Shown piece by piece: positions 8,371 to 15,869 of a DNA stretch of 64,000 bases. How positions within the stretch are numbered: position 1 is the stretch's first letter; each line of letters starts with the position of its first letter. This DNA is from Candidatus Freyrarchaeum guaymasense (GTDB lineage Archaea; Asgardarchaeota; Jordarchaeia; Jordarchaeales; Freyrarchaeaceae). The DNA lies in assembly GCA_030587405.1 (NCBI GenBank), contig JAUQZD010000046.1, forward strand, positions 44,586-108,585, written 5' to 3'. The notes under the pieces were generated by a model. That model was not told the origin of the DNA and did not search any database. It saw nothing but the letters and a program-made list of their open reading frames with translations. A program made the translations under genes and the position numbers.

Positions 8371-8955
8371 TTGTTAACGTCTCAGGAAGCATGTGGTGAG
8401 GAGCTTCTTGAAGCCGTCGTTGAGGAAATAGGTGGGGAGAACGCTTACAAAGTTGTTAGAGTCCTTCTCGAAGCGGATAAGGAGGTAACGGACGAGGAGA
8501 TAGCTGAGAAGCTTGAACTTCAGCTTAACTCGGTCAGGAAAGTGCTTTACAGGTTATACGAGGAGAGACTTGCATCCTACAGGCGTACAAGGGACACCAA
8601 GACGGGATGGTTCATATACTTCTGGAGGATAAGACCTGAGAAGGTTAAGGACCTCGTCCTTAGGAGGAAGAGGGAAGTTTACCTTAAGCTTAAGGAAAGG
8701 TTTGAGTACGAGAAGAACAACATGTTGTTCCATTGCGGAAACCAGAACTGTCCACGCCTAACGTTTGACGAGGCAATGGAAGCTGAGTTTAAGTGTCCAA
8801 GCTGCGGTGAAAGGCTTAATTACCAAGATAACAGTGAAAGCATAAGGGTTTTAGAGGTTAAGCTCCAAGAATTGGAAGAGGAGCTTAAGGAGCTAGAGGG
8901 CCGTTGCGAAAAATACCTTCTAGAGAGGAATGCCTTAAAATCCTTAAAAGCGTAG
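8371..8955 (+). CDS. tfe: Transcription initiation factor E subunit alpha (TFE)
   Basis: A 194-residue archaeal TFE-alpha. The N-terminal extended winged helix (residues about 10-100) stabilises the open promoter complex with RNA polymerase. A zinc ribbon follows (C-GNQNC, then CPSC, about 118-147), then a charged coiled coil. Length and domain order are normal. The start is TTG, supported by a GGTGG ribosome site 5-8 nt upstream. The 3' end overlaps the next gene by 52 nt, so tfe, the HD gene and the DUF2110 gene form an overlapping transcription unit. Confidence 0.95.
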   Translation: MLTSQEACGEELLEAVVEEIGGENAYKVVRVLLEADKEVTDEEIAEKLELQLNSVRKVLYRLYEERLASYRRTRDTKTGWFIYFWRIRPEKVKDLVLRRKREVYLKLKERFEYEKNNMLFHCGNQNCPRLTFDEAMEAEFKCPSCGERLNYQDNSESIRVLEVKLQELEEELKELEGRCEKYLLERNALKSLKA

Positions 8956-9431
8956 GTGCACCGCAGAATGTGATTAAGCACTGTATAGCAGTTTCACGTT
9001 ACGCCCGTATGCTGGCGGAGAAAGCGGCAAGGAAAGGTAATAGGGTAAACGTGAGGCTGGTTGAGGCAGGAGGACTGCTACACGACATAGGGCGAGCAAG
9101 AACTCACGGAGTAGATCATGGAGTAGTGGGTGCAAGGATTATTAGAACAATGGGTTTACCAGAGGAGATTGCACTAATAGTTGAAAGACACGTAGGGGCT
9201 GGAATACCTAAAAGGGAAGCTGAAGCCTTAGGGCTTCCAGCAAGGGACTACTTGCCATTGACGCCTGAGGAAAAGATTGTTGCTCATGCTGACAATCTCT
9301 TCTTTGGAGGCAGGAAGGTTAGCATGGACGAGGTCATAGAAAGGTTTAAGGCCGAGCTTGGAGAAGGAAGTGATGCTTTAAAAAGACTTAGGAAGCTTCA
9401 AAAGGACGTTGAGGCACTTATTGACCCATGA
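8904..9431 (+). CDS. HD-domain phosphohydrolase (TIGR00295-like)
   Basis: A 175-residue HD-superfamily protein with the metal-binding pattern H (VIKHC), HD (GGLLHDIGR, near residue 58), H (VDHG) and a later D (HADNLFF). It resembles the small archaeal HDIG proteins of family TIGR00295, probably nucleotide phosphohydrolases; the exact substrate is unknown. The TTG start lies inside tfe, giving a 52-nt overlap. This start fits the family's usual N-terminus (PSREECLKIL), so the overlap looks real. It ends in a 4-nt ATGA overlap with the DUF2110 gene. Confidence 0.85.
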   Translation: MRKIPSREECLKILKSVGAPQNVIKHCIAVSRYARMLAEKAARKGNRVNVRLVEAGGLLHDIGRARTHGVDHGVVGARIIRTMGLPEEIALIVERHVGAGIPKREAEALGLPARDYLPLTPEEKIVAHADNLFFGGRKVSMDEVIERFKAELGEGSDALKRLRKLQKDVEALIDP

Positions 9432-10207
9432 CGCGAAGAGTAACCATACTTGAAAGAGTTTATGGGCCGTGGGCTAAGCAGGGGTTAAAAGCAGCTTACA
9501 TGCTTTTAAAAGGGGAAGTAGCAGACCTAGAAGTTGAGGTGAAGGAAGTATCCACCGATGAAAAGGGAAGGATAATAGTCGTCCTCGAAGGGGAGGACGA
9601 GGAGGCTGCAGGGACATATCTTGCAAGAAAGTACGGGTACACACGTAGCGTAGAGGAAGTTGTGGAGGGTGAAACTTACCGTGGGAGAATCGTCCAGCCG
9701 TTTAGTTACGGCTATGGCCTCTACGTTGACATTGGAGTTGTCGCGCCCTCGCCGAAGGATGCACTCCTACCCCTTTACATGCTTAGAAGGCAGCTTGCAG
9801 GGGGAAGGCAGGCCCCCCTCAGAAGGATAATTAGGGTTTACGGGTTCATTGAAAATCTTCCTTTAGAGGTTAGGGTCGTAGACGTTGGTCCTGCAGGAAG
9901 AATAGAGGCAGAATTAAGTGATGGAGAGATCGAAAAGCTGGATGAATGGGTTAAGACACGGTTTGACCGTGTTATTGTCTGCGGTGCAACCAGACAGCAA
10001 GTTAGACGGGCAATCATAAAGTCAGGCCACTTGAAGGACATCGTGTCTATCGAGAGGCTTGGATTAATGGAGCATGCAATCATATGTAAGTATGGAACGG
10101 ACGCTCCTGGGATCATAGCAGAGATAGGTGGCTACCTGGAGGGGGTTCCAATGAAGGCGTTTATTCCTAAGGAAGTGAGGGAGTTCATGGAGGGAAAAGA
10201 AGCCTAG
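9428..10207 (+). CDS. DUF2110 family protein
   Basis: A 259-residue conserved archaeal protein of the DUF2110 family. It has no signal peptide or membrane segment and appears to be a multi-domain alpha/beta protein. Residues 75-150 carry an S1-like stretch (GRIVQPFSYGYGLYVDIGV) suggesting RNA binding, which fits its position among transcription and RNA-modification genes but is not proof. It starts within the stop of the HD gene (ATGA) and its stop overlaps that of the convergent trm56 gene through a shared CTAG. Confidence 0.8.
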   Translation: MTRRVTILERVYGPWAKQGLKAAYMLLKGEVADLEVEVKEVSTDEKGRIIVVLEGEDEEAAGTYLARKYGYTRSVEEVVEGETYRGRIVQPFSYGYGLYVDIGVVAPSPKDALLPLYMLRRQLAGGRQAPLRRIIRVYGFIENLPLEVRVVDVGPAGRIEAELSDGEIEKLDEWVKTRFDRVIVCGATRQQVRRAIIKSGHLKDIVSIERLGLMEHAIICKYGTDAPGIIAEIGGYLEGVPMKAFIPKEVREFMEGKEA

Positions 10208-10770
10208 TCGCTCCCTCTACTTGTAAATATTACTTTCTTCCCGGAGGGTGAGGGAACAACTTTAATTTTTGCGTTTTCGAAGTTGAAGTAGAACTCTTTG
10301 CCTTGGTGGTAATAGTCTAGGAAAACCGCTAGGGCTGCTATTTCGGAGTGGGGCTGGTTTGTAACTGAAACATTGTATGTTGCCAAGGAGTACACTTCAC
10401 GTGGAACCTTTGCGCCTCCAACAACGACCATTAAATCCTTACCTGATGACCTGATCTCATCTATTACCTTGGGAAGGGGGATGCCGTACATTGTGAGGTG
10501 AACTACTATCCCCCCACTTGAAAGCCAGCTTTCAACTATGGAACGCCAGCTCCCTCCAACGGAGACCTTAAATGATCCGCCGAAACGCCTTACAACATCC
10601 TCAACATTCTCTACCAGCTTCATATCGCTGGTGTCCGGGAAGATCACTTCGGATGCGCCGAAGGCCCGGGCGACAAGCGCTAAATGGGTTGAGACGCGGG
10701 CGTCACGTATGAGCCGGTGGCCCAGCCTTAAGACTACTATCCGAGGGTTAGATTTGAGCAACCCCGTCAC
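10204..10770 (-). CDS. trm56: tRNA (cytidine(56)-2'-O)-methyltransferase
   Basis: A 188-residue SPOUT-class enzyme that methylates the ribose of C56 in the T-loop of archaeal tRNAs using S-adenosylmethionine. Diagnostic segments are LRLGHRLIRDARVSTH near the N-terminus, VHLTMYGIPL in the middle and VVGGAKVPREVY...NQPHSEIAALAVFLDY forming the C-terminal knot. Length is typical. It is convergent with the DUF2110 gene with a 4-nt stop overlap, and lies 30 nt downstream of MBF1 on the minus strand, so the two may be co-transcribed. Confidence 0.92.
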   Translation of the reverse strand: MTGLLKSNPRIVVLRLGHRLIRDARVSTHLALVARAFGASEVIFPDTSDMKLVENVEDVVRRFGGSFKVSVGGSWRSIVESWLSSGGIVVHLTMYGIPLPKVIDEIRSSGKDLMVVVGGAKVPREVYSLATYNVSVTNQPHSEIAALAVFLDYYHQGKEFYFNFENAKIKVVPSPSGKKVIFTSRGSD

Positions 10771-10800
10771 CTAGCAAGCATGGTGGAGAAGGCGGATATT

Positions 10801-11298
10801 TTACTTCCGAAGCCTTACCACGTCGCCCAAGGTTAGCTCTCTTCCTCCTTTAGATGTAGATACACCGCCCGTCGAGCTAACTGGCACATAAAGAGTGATC
10901 TTCAAAACCTTCTCTATTTTACTGGCTAGCTGCCTCGGCGGCTCCATCCTTTCAGCCTCGATCCTCTTTATCACTGAAAGCTTCTCTTTAAGCATCTTCG
11001 CAAGGTCCTCTTGGGATAGCCCCATTTTCTCCCTACTTTCCCGGATCAGCCGCCCGTATTCTTCAACGAGTTCAAGGTCGCTGCCAGCCGGGATACGTCT
11101 CTTCGGCTTAGCAACGGTAGGGCTTACGGGCATGGCTTTAACGGGTGGCTTCCTAGGGATTCGAGACCAGGTTTTAGGAGTTACACCAAACCTAGCACAG
11201 TTTTCACATACACTCATAACTGCTCCTTCGATCACGACCCTTCTGGCTGGGCCAACGATCTTACGGCCGCAAACCTCACAGTTCAATTTAACCCCCAA
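10801..11298 (-). CDS. Archaeal multiprotein bridging factor 1 (MBF1)
   Basis: A 165-residue MBF1 homologue: an N-terminal zinc ribbon (CEVCG...CENC, residues about 8-34), a basic Pro/Lys-rich linker, and a Cro/C1-type helix-turn-helix (GLSQEDLAKMLKEKLSVIKRIE, about 94-115). Archaeal MBF1 binds the 30S ribosome and is thought to act in translation more than in transcription. The frame opens with a TTG at 11298, but GGGGGT just before a second TTG at 11286 makes MNCEVCG the more likely N-terminus. It probably heads an operon with trm56. Confidence 0.92.
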   Translation of the reverse strand: MGVKLNCEVCGRKIVGPARRVVIEGAVMSVCENCARFGVTPKTWSRIPRKPPVKAMPVSPTVAKPKRRIPAGSDLELVEEYGRLIRESREKMGLSQEDLAKMLKEKLSVIKRIEAERMEPPRQLASKIEKVLKITLYVPVSSTGGVSTSKGGRELTLGDVVRLRK

Positions 11299-11600
11299 GT
11301 AAGAGGAGGAGCATAAACGATATTAAAGCTTCTCCAACAGGGGAGACGCCATGACAGCTACTTCGTATCCAGCCATACCTGTTAAAGGGTGCCTTAAAGG
11401 GTGCCCTACGCGTTTTTCAGGTTTCTGAAGGCTACTAGTATTCCTTCTCAGCTAGAACGCTTCACGCCATGAGCGGTTACACGAGCGGCGGTAAGCCTAA
11501 TAAGGAGGGTTTAAGAAAGTTTTAGTGTTGCCGGAAGGGCAGATTAGTGCGCCAAGCGGAAAGTAAATTAACGGCTAGGAGCTAAATGTAGTGTGGGGGT
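11299..11600. other. Intergenic region with a 12-bp perfect tandem repeat
   Basis: The gap between MBF1 (minus) and pan (plus) holds TTAAAGGGTGCC twice in direct tandem (11382-11405). The rest shows no ORF or tRNA. The repeat could be a regulatory half-site pair for either divergent gene. Confidence 0.4.
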
Positions 11601-12788
11601 GTGGTTGTGCCCGGATCCACGGAGAACAGTGGTCAAAGTTATAGTGGACGCTATGATGATATTATCGCATATGCCCGGGATATTGAGAGAAGACTTTACA
11701 AGATTGACGCTGAAAGAATGAGGCTTCGCCAGGAGATCATCCAGCTTAGGAAGGAGCTGGAGGTGTTAAGGCAGCCGCCTCTTATAGCCGCAACCGTGCT
11801 TGAAACGCTTGAGGATGGGAGAGTTATAGTTAGAAGTTCAACTGGTCCAAACTTTGTGGTTTACGTTTCAAACAACGTTCCTAGGGATAAGCTTGTCCCT
11901 GGGGCGCATGTCGCTTTAAGCCAGAAAACGTTCGCTATAGTTGAGATTTTACCCTCCCCTGAGGATCCATTCGTTAGGGGGATGGAAGTTGAAGAGGTGC
12001 CACCGGTAACCTATAACGACATTGGAGGGTTGAGGGAGCAAATAAGGGAGGTAAGGGAGACCGTTGAGCTGCCGCTAACCCACCCTCACCTCTTCGAGGA
12101 AGTAGGAGTTGAGCCGCCGAAGGGCGTCCTTCTCTGTGGCCCCCCTGGGACGGGGAAAACCCTGCTTGCGAGGGCGGTAGCCCATGAGACGAAAGCCACC
12201 TTCATAAGGGTGGTGGGCTCCGAGTTGGTTCAGAAGTTTATTGGTGAAGGAGCGCGAATGGTCAGAGAGGTTTTTAACTTAGCTAGGAAGAAGGCGCCGA
12301 GCATAGTTTTCTGCGATGAGATAGATGCTATAGGCAGCAGGAGGCTTGACGTGGGGACGAGCGGAGACAGGGAGGTCCAGCGAACCCTAATGCAACTCCT
12401 CTCTATAATGGACGGGTTTGACCCCCGAGGGGACGTTAGGATAATTGCAGCTACGAACAGGCCTGACATATTAGATCCAGCTCTTCTCAGGCCTGGACGC
12501 TTCGACAGGATAATATACTTCCCCCTCCCAGACAGGGATGCCAGAGAGGAAATATTCAGGATACACACGCGTCGAATGAAGCTTGACAGCGACGTGAGCT
12601 TGGGGGTGCTGGCTGAGATGACCGAGAACGCTACGGGGGCGGATATAAAGGCTATATGTACAGAGGCGGGGATGTTTGCCATCAGAAACTTTAGGGTGAA
12701 GGTGAAATTCAAAGACTTTGAGCAGGCTATAGAGAAGGTTCTGAAGAGGAAGGGAGCTGGGGGCGAGCCTAAAGGAATCTACTGTTAA
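11601..12788 (+). CDS. pan: Proteasome-activating nucleotidase (PAN)
   Basis: A 395-residue AAA ATPase that unfolds proteins and feeds them into the 20S proteasome. It has an N-terminal coiled coil (residues about 22-58), an OB domain (62-115), Walker A GPPGTGKT (180-187), Walker B VFCDEID, the second-region sequence [20 protein letters not shown], and a C-terminal HbYX-type tail (Ile-Tyr-Cys) that docks into and opens the proteasome gate. All catalytic motifs are intact and the length is normal. The PUA and NAC genes follow closely on the same strand. Confidence 0.95.
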   Translation: MVVPGSTENSGQSYSGRYDDIIAYARDIERRLYKIDAERMRLRQEIIQLRKELEVLRQPPLIAATVLETLEDGRVIVRSSTGPNFVVYVSNNVPRDKLVPGAHVALSQKTFAIVEILPSPEDPFVRGMEVEEVPPVTYNDIGGLREQIREVRETVELPLTHPHLFEEVGVEPPKGVLLCGPPGTGKTLLARAVAHETKATFIRVVGSELVQKFIGEGARMVREVFNLARKKAPSIVFCDEIDAIGSRRLDVGTSGDREVQRTLMQLLSIMDGFDPRGDVRIIAATNRPDILDPALLRPGRFDRIIYFPLPDRDAREEIFRIHTRRMKLDSDVSLGVLAEMTENATGADIKAICTEAGMFAIRNFRVKVKFKDFEQAIEKVLKRKGAGGEPKGIYC

Positions 12789-12797
12789 GGCGGCTTT

Positions 12798-13319
12798 TTG
12801 GATGGTGGAGGAGTATTCTTGGAGGCAGCTGACTACTGGACGCTGCGAAGAATACGGTTAATTGCCGACTACCAGTTTTTCCCGGGGGCTGGGCGGGTTC
12901 TTTTCCCGGACGGAGTGAGGGTTGTCTTTTCCTCCAAGACTGGCAGGGTGAGGCAGGTATACTTAGACGGGGATCTTGTGGCTAGCTTTAGACCTGATGA
13001 GGGAACGTTCGCTCTTAACATTAGAGGGGGAGAGCTGCTTTTAGAGCATTTTGAAAGGCCGACACTGAGGGTGATTGTCACGGAAAGAATTGCAGGATTG
13101 GTGGTTGAGGGAAGAAACGTGTTCGCTAAGCATGTTGTTGCAGCGGACCCTGAAATCCGCCCGTGGAGCGAAGTCCTCGTGGTGGACGAAGCAGACAAGC
13201 TGGCTGCGGTTGGGAGAGCAGTTCTGAACGGGGAGGAAATGGTGGCGTTCTCGAGGGGGGTGGCTGTGAAAACCAGGATCGGAAACCCACGGTTTAAAAG
13301 TAAGGAGGGGATGGTTTGA
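12798..13319 (+). CDS. PUA-domain RNA-binding protein
   Basis: A 173-residue protein. The C-terminal half (NVFAKHVVAADPEIRPWSE, VLVVDEADKLAAVGRAVL, then VAFSRGVAVKTR) is a clear PUA domain, a fold that binds structured RNA. The N-terminal half is a beta-rich domain of unknown role. It belongs with the small archaeal COG2016-type PUA proteins, which are often found beside NAC, as here: its stop overlaps the TTG start of nac by 3 nt. It may act on tRNA or rRNA; the target is unknown. Confidence 0.75.
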   Translation: MDGGGVFLEAADYWTLRRIRLIADYQFFPGAGRVLFPDGVRVVFSSKTGRVRQVYLDGDLVASFRPDEGTFALNIRGGELLLEHFERPTLRVIVTERIAGLVVEGRNVFAKHVVAADPEIRPWSEVLVVDEADKLAAVGRAVLNGEEMVAFSRGVAVKTRIGNPRFKSKEGMV

Positions 13320-13672
13320 GGAAGGTTAGCCCTAAGCAGCTTAGGAAAATGATGAAGCAGATGGGAGTGAGGGAAGTCTCATCCGTAAAGGTTGTCATAA
13401 TAAAGTGTAATGACAAGGAAATAGTTGTGTCAAGCCCGCAGGTTGTCGAGATGAAGGTGGGAGGACAGAGGGTTTATCAGGTTTCAGGCGTTGTGGAGGA
13501 AAAACCTCTAACCCCAGAAAAAGCGGAGGAAGCAATAATGGAAATTCCAGAGGCGGATGTTATGCTAGTAGCCCAACAGGCGGGGGTGACGCCTGAAGAG
13601 GCAAGACGGGCACTCGTAGAGACGGAAGGCGACCTAGCTAAGGCAATACTCCTCCTCAAGAAAGCGGACTAA
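13316..13672 (+). CDS. nac: Nascent polypeptide-associated complex protein (archaeal NAC)
   Basis: A 118-residue archaeal NAC alpha homologue that binds ribosomes near the exit tunnel as a homodimer and shields nascent chains. The NAC domain (residues about 25-65) is followed by a C-terminal UBA domain (about 80-116, VAQQAGVTPEEARRALVETEGDLAKAI). Size and domain order are standard. It starts at a TTG overlapping the stop of the PUA gene, indicating translational coupling. Confidence 0.93.
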   Translation: MRKVSPKQLRKMMKQMGVREVSSVKVVIIKCNDKEIVVSSPQVVEMKVGGQRVYQVSGVVEEKPLTPEKAEEAIMEIPEADVMLVAQQAGVTPEEARRALVETEGDLAKAILLLKKAD

Positions 13673-13690
13673 TCCAATTAATTTAATTTA

Positions 13691-14341
13691 TTATTGTTCA
13701 GCCTGCTCTTTTTGCCTTTCCAGAAGCTGTTTAACGCGTTTCAGCCTGAATAGGTCTTCCCTTTCCCGCTCCTCCAAGTGGAGGGAAATGTACCTAATAG
13801 TGTTTTCTAGTTTGGGGATAACTATGTATTTTAACGCGTTAACCCTCCTTTTAGTCCTGTCAATCTCCTCGGCCATTTTCCTTATTGCTGTTTCCACCTC
13901 AGCAAGCCTAACCGTAAGCTTTAGAGCTTCCCTAAACTTTTGAACGGCCTCGTCAAGCTTAGCAGACGTCGTGGCGAAACTGTACGACGCCACACTACCC
14001 TTCTCCTTAACCCTTAAGAGTGGAACCTTAACACCCATTATATTCTGCAGGGAGACGTCAACGTCATAGAATGGCTCAACGCCCATAGCCGCCTCTTCCA
14101 CCTTAAGAGGCCCCATAAGCATCTTAGCCATAGTGAGGGTTTCAAAAGCATCTTTAAGGGCGTTCACAAGTTCACGCCTAATCCGCCCCACATCCTCTAA
14201 TATGTCAAAGAACTGCATTACAAGAGCATCTCTTTTTTCTTTAAGTAAATCATGGCCTCGCTCAGCTAACGTCATACGTTTCTTCAAAGTTAAAAGCTCC
14301 ATGCGGGTCGGATGCACACCCTCAATTATTTCAGTCGACAT
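13691..14341 (-). CDS. atpD: A-type ATP synthase subunit D
   Basis: A 216-residue V/A-type ATPase central-shaft subunit. Long N- and C-terminal helices (TRMELLTLKKRMTLAERGHDLLKEKRD, and YIVIPKLENTIRYISLHLEEREREDLFRLKRVK) form the rotor coiled coil, with a short globular middle. It couples ion flow to ATP synthesis at the membrane. It stands alone here, since no other ATP synthase subunit genes are in the window; detached atpD genes are known in some archaea. It is convergent with nac, 18 nt apart, sharing an AT-rich gap that probably terminates both. Confidence 0.93.
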   Translation of the reverse strand: MSTEIIEGVHPTRMELLTLKKRMTLAERGHDLLKEKRDALVMQFFDILEDVGRIRRELVNALKDAFETLTMAKMLMGPLKVEEAAMGVEPFYDVDVSLQNIMGVKVPLLRVKEKGSVASYSFATTSAKLDEAVQKFREALKLTVRLAEVETAIRKMAEEIDRTKRRVNALKYIVIPKLENTIRYISLHLEEREREDLFRLKRVKQLLERQKEQAEQ

Positions 14342-14542
14342 CTCTGGAATCCTCCTTAACCCTAAAGGGACGGGAACACTAATCTAAAATAGAAACATAA
14401 ATTTTTCTCCAATAGCTATTGACGTAGGAGTTTGCTTCAAATTTAAATGGATGAAGCCGATTAAGGGAGGAGTTTGATGGTTAAACAGTTATCAGAAGGA
14501 AGTTTTAGGGGTGGTTGAAGGATGTTGGCGCGGGGGGCGGGA

Positions 14543-14573
14543 TTGCCACCTTAGAGCAGGATGCTCCCTTGGT
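14543..14573 (-). other. Putative 31-nt intron in the T-loop of tRNA-Ser
   Basis: Removal restores a TTCAAAT loop and a 5-bp GCGGG/CCCGC T-stem. The intron contains a GAGCA-tcc-TGCTC hairpin flanked by ACC and GGT, which can also pair. The exact ends are ambiguous by 1-2 A residues. Confidence 0.75.
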
Positions 14574-14605
14574 TTTGAACCCGCGCTCCCCCATGGGGAA
14601 CCGGC

Positions 14606-14624
14606 TTCGCTCCGAAACGCTGGC
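14606..14624 (-). other. Putative 19-nt intron next to the anticodon loop of tRNA-Ser
   Basis: The insertion lies after CTGCTAA, and its removal restores a perfect 5-bp anticodon stem. The repeat of GCC at both edges means the cut could be shifted by up to 3 nt. The location is close to the canonical 37/38 intron site. Confidence 0.75.
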
Positions 14625-14641
14625 TTAGCAGGCCGGCACCT

Positions 14642-14655
14642 GTCGGCAGAATGTA
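14642..14655 (-). other. Putative 14-nt intron or D-loop insertion in tRNA-Ser
   Basis: The D-arm otherwise reads ACC-AAGCCCGGTTA-AGGT, a normal archaeal serine D-loop. Fourteen extra bases lie between GGTTA and AGGT. This is very short for an intron; an unusually large D-loop is the alternative. Confidence 0.55.
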
Positions 14656-14899
14656 TAACCGGGCTTGGTTACCCCCGCCGTTAATGTATGAGAAACTTAG
14701 AGAATTTTAAACTTTATGGTTTATGGTTGCTGAAAGCTGATTGCCGGGTTATGGTCGGGTTAAGAGTGCTTTTGTTGTTTAAGTATTTTTGTTGGAGCTT
14801 TAGGTCGACGTTGCCTTAACCGTGTTCTTCGCTTCAGGCATCATTCAACATGAATGTTTAAAAAAGGCTTTTTGTATTATGTCCCTTTTTTCCATAATC

Positions 14900-14910
14900 T
14901 TTATATTTTA
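14900..14910 (+). promoter_or_regulatory. TATA box of the GNAT gene
   Basis: TTTATATTTTA lies about 45 nt before the ATG at 14950, which leaves room for a short leader with a GTGAGG ribosome site. It argues against the upstream in-frame ATG at 14854. Confidence 0.5.
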
Positions 14911-14949
14911 GCTCTACCTTGTTGGCTTACTTTCCCGAGGCGAGTGAGG

Positions 14950-15273
14950 ATGGCTTGCAGAGTGGAATGTAGCGTGGAGGAGGACGTCTTCGAGTACAGG
15001 GTGTATGACGACTACGGGATAGGCGTTATAGCCTACGCTAAAGTTACGCGTGGCCCCGGCGGGGCAGAGATAAAGGTGATAAATGTTAGCAGGGAGTACA
15101 GGGGTAGAGGGGTTGGAAGCGAAGTCTTAGCTCGGATCGTAAGGGATCATGGTGATTGCCTGATAATGGTTGAAACATTCGGCTATCTTGTTGGGTGGTA
15201 TGAAAGGTTTAATTTTAAGTGTGTCTGCGATAAGCCCCTCATAATGGTTAGAAGCCCGGGGGGGTGGCTTTAG
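14950..15273 (+). CDS. GNAT-family N-acetyltransferase
   Basis: A 107-residue GNAT protein that should transfer an acetyl group from acetyl-CoA to an amine. The acetyl-CoA pyrophosphate loop is visible as VSREYRGRGVGSEVLARI (residues about 46-62), followed by the strand IMVETFGYLVGWYERFNFK typical of the C-terminal half. The frame is open from 14854, but the first 32 codons are hydrophobic and overlap a TATA element, so I start at 14950. It is small for the family but has the core fold. It shares a 4-nt stop overlap (TTAG) with the convergent PhoU/TrkA-C gene. The substrate is unknown. Confidence 0.75.
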   Translation: MACRVECSVEEDVFEYRVYDDYGIGVIAYAKVTRGPGGAEIKVINVSREYRGRGVGSEVLARIVRDHGDCLIMVETFGYLVGWYERFNFKCVCDKPLIMVRSPGGWL

Positions 15274-15869
15274 GCTACCTCGCACTTCTCCCCCTTAGCG
15301 AGATCGAGGAGGAGATCCTTGCCTTGCGTGTAGCCTCTCGCTATTATCACGTCTCCGCTTTTGAGCTTGAATGAGTCGGACGGCGAGTAGAACCACTTGC
15401 CTTTCCTCCTGACGGCGATTATCCGCATTCCTATCCGGTCATCCAAGGCTACGTCCCCTATGGTTCTTCCTTCCAGCTTGGATCCTGCGCCGACGCACGT
15501 CCGCACTATGGTTTCCTCCGCTTCCTCCATGACCATTTTCAGTATTGGGTGTGGCTCTAGCCCCCTCAGGACTGCATCGGCTATTTCAGCGGCGGCGTCA
15601 GCTATGTTTTCGGATGCAATCCCTATTCTTATGAGGGCTAGCTTCGCGTCGGGGCTTATTACTTCGTCCTCTGCATCTATGACTTTAAGTTCAAAGTTTA
15701 TGTGGAAGGTGTCGAAGAGCTCTTCTAGCTCCATTACCTCTTTTGCAATCTCCTTATTGTTGAAGAGAAAGGCTGAGTAGGCGAGGTCAACCATTAGCTC
15801 CGAGGTGTTCTTCATTTCCACGAGCATCCGCTCTATTTCAGCAACCTCGTCCTCCTCCAACCCCATCAT
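15270..15869 (-). CDS. PhoU-like/TrkA-C (RCK C-terminal) domain protein
   Basis: A 199-residue cytosolic protein. Residues about 10-110 are a helical PhoU-like bundle with a LMVDLAYSAFLFNN motif; residues about 115-195 form a TrkA-C/RCK_C domain (RTIGDVALDDRIGMRIIAVRRKGKW...GDVIIARG) that binds small ligands and gates ion transporters. Such proteins usually regulate a K+ or Mg2+ channel. It is a tandem paralogue of the upstream gene and overlaps it by 32 nt. No transporter gene is present nearby, so the partner lies elsewhere or the pair works alone. Confidence 0.8.
   Translation of the reverse strand: MMGLEEDEVAEIERMLVEMKNTSELMVDLAYSAFLFNNKEIAKEVMELEELFDTFHINFELKVIDAEDEVISPDAKLALIRIGIASENIADAAAEIADAVLRGLEPHPILKMVMEEAEETIVRTCVGAGSKLEGRTIGDVALDDRIGMRIIAVRRKGKWFYSPSDSFKLKSGDVIIARGYTQGKDLLLDLAKGEKCEVA

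Larger units (their letters stand above)
14526..14678 (-). tRNA. tRNA-Ser(GCT) with three apparent introns and encoded CCA
   Basis: Read 5'-3' from 14678: acceptor GCGGGGG pairs perfectly with CCCCCGC near the 3' end, followed by discriminator G and encoded CCA. The anticodon stem CCGGC/GCCGG encloses CTGCTAA (anticodon GCT), a TCCCC/GGGGA variable arm identifies class II serine tRNA, and the T-stem GCGGG/CCCGC closes a TTCAAAT loop. These pair only after removing three insertions: about 14 nt in the D-loop (14655-14642), 19 nt just 3' of the anticodon loop (14624-14606, boundary ambiguous because GCC is repeated) and 31 nt in the T-loop (14573-14543), which has its own GAGCA-tcc-TGCTC hairpin. 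A TATA-like TTTAAA lies about 35-40 nt upstream. Confidence 0.88.
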
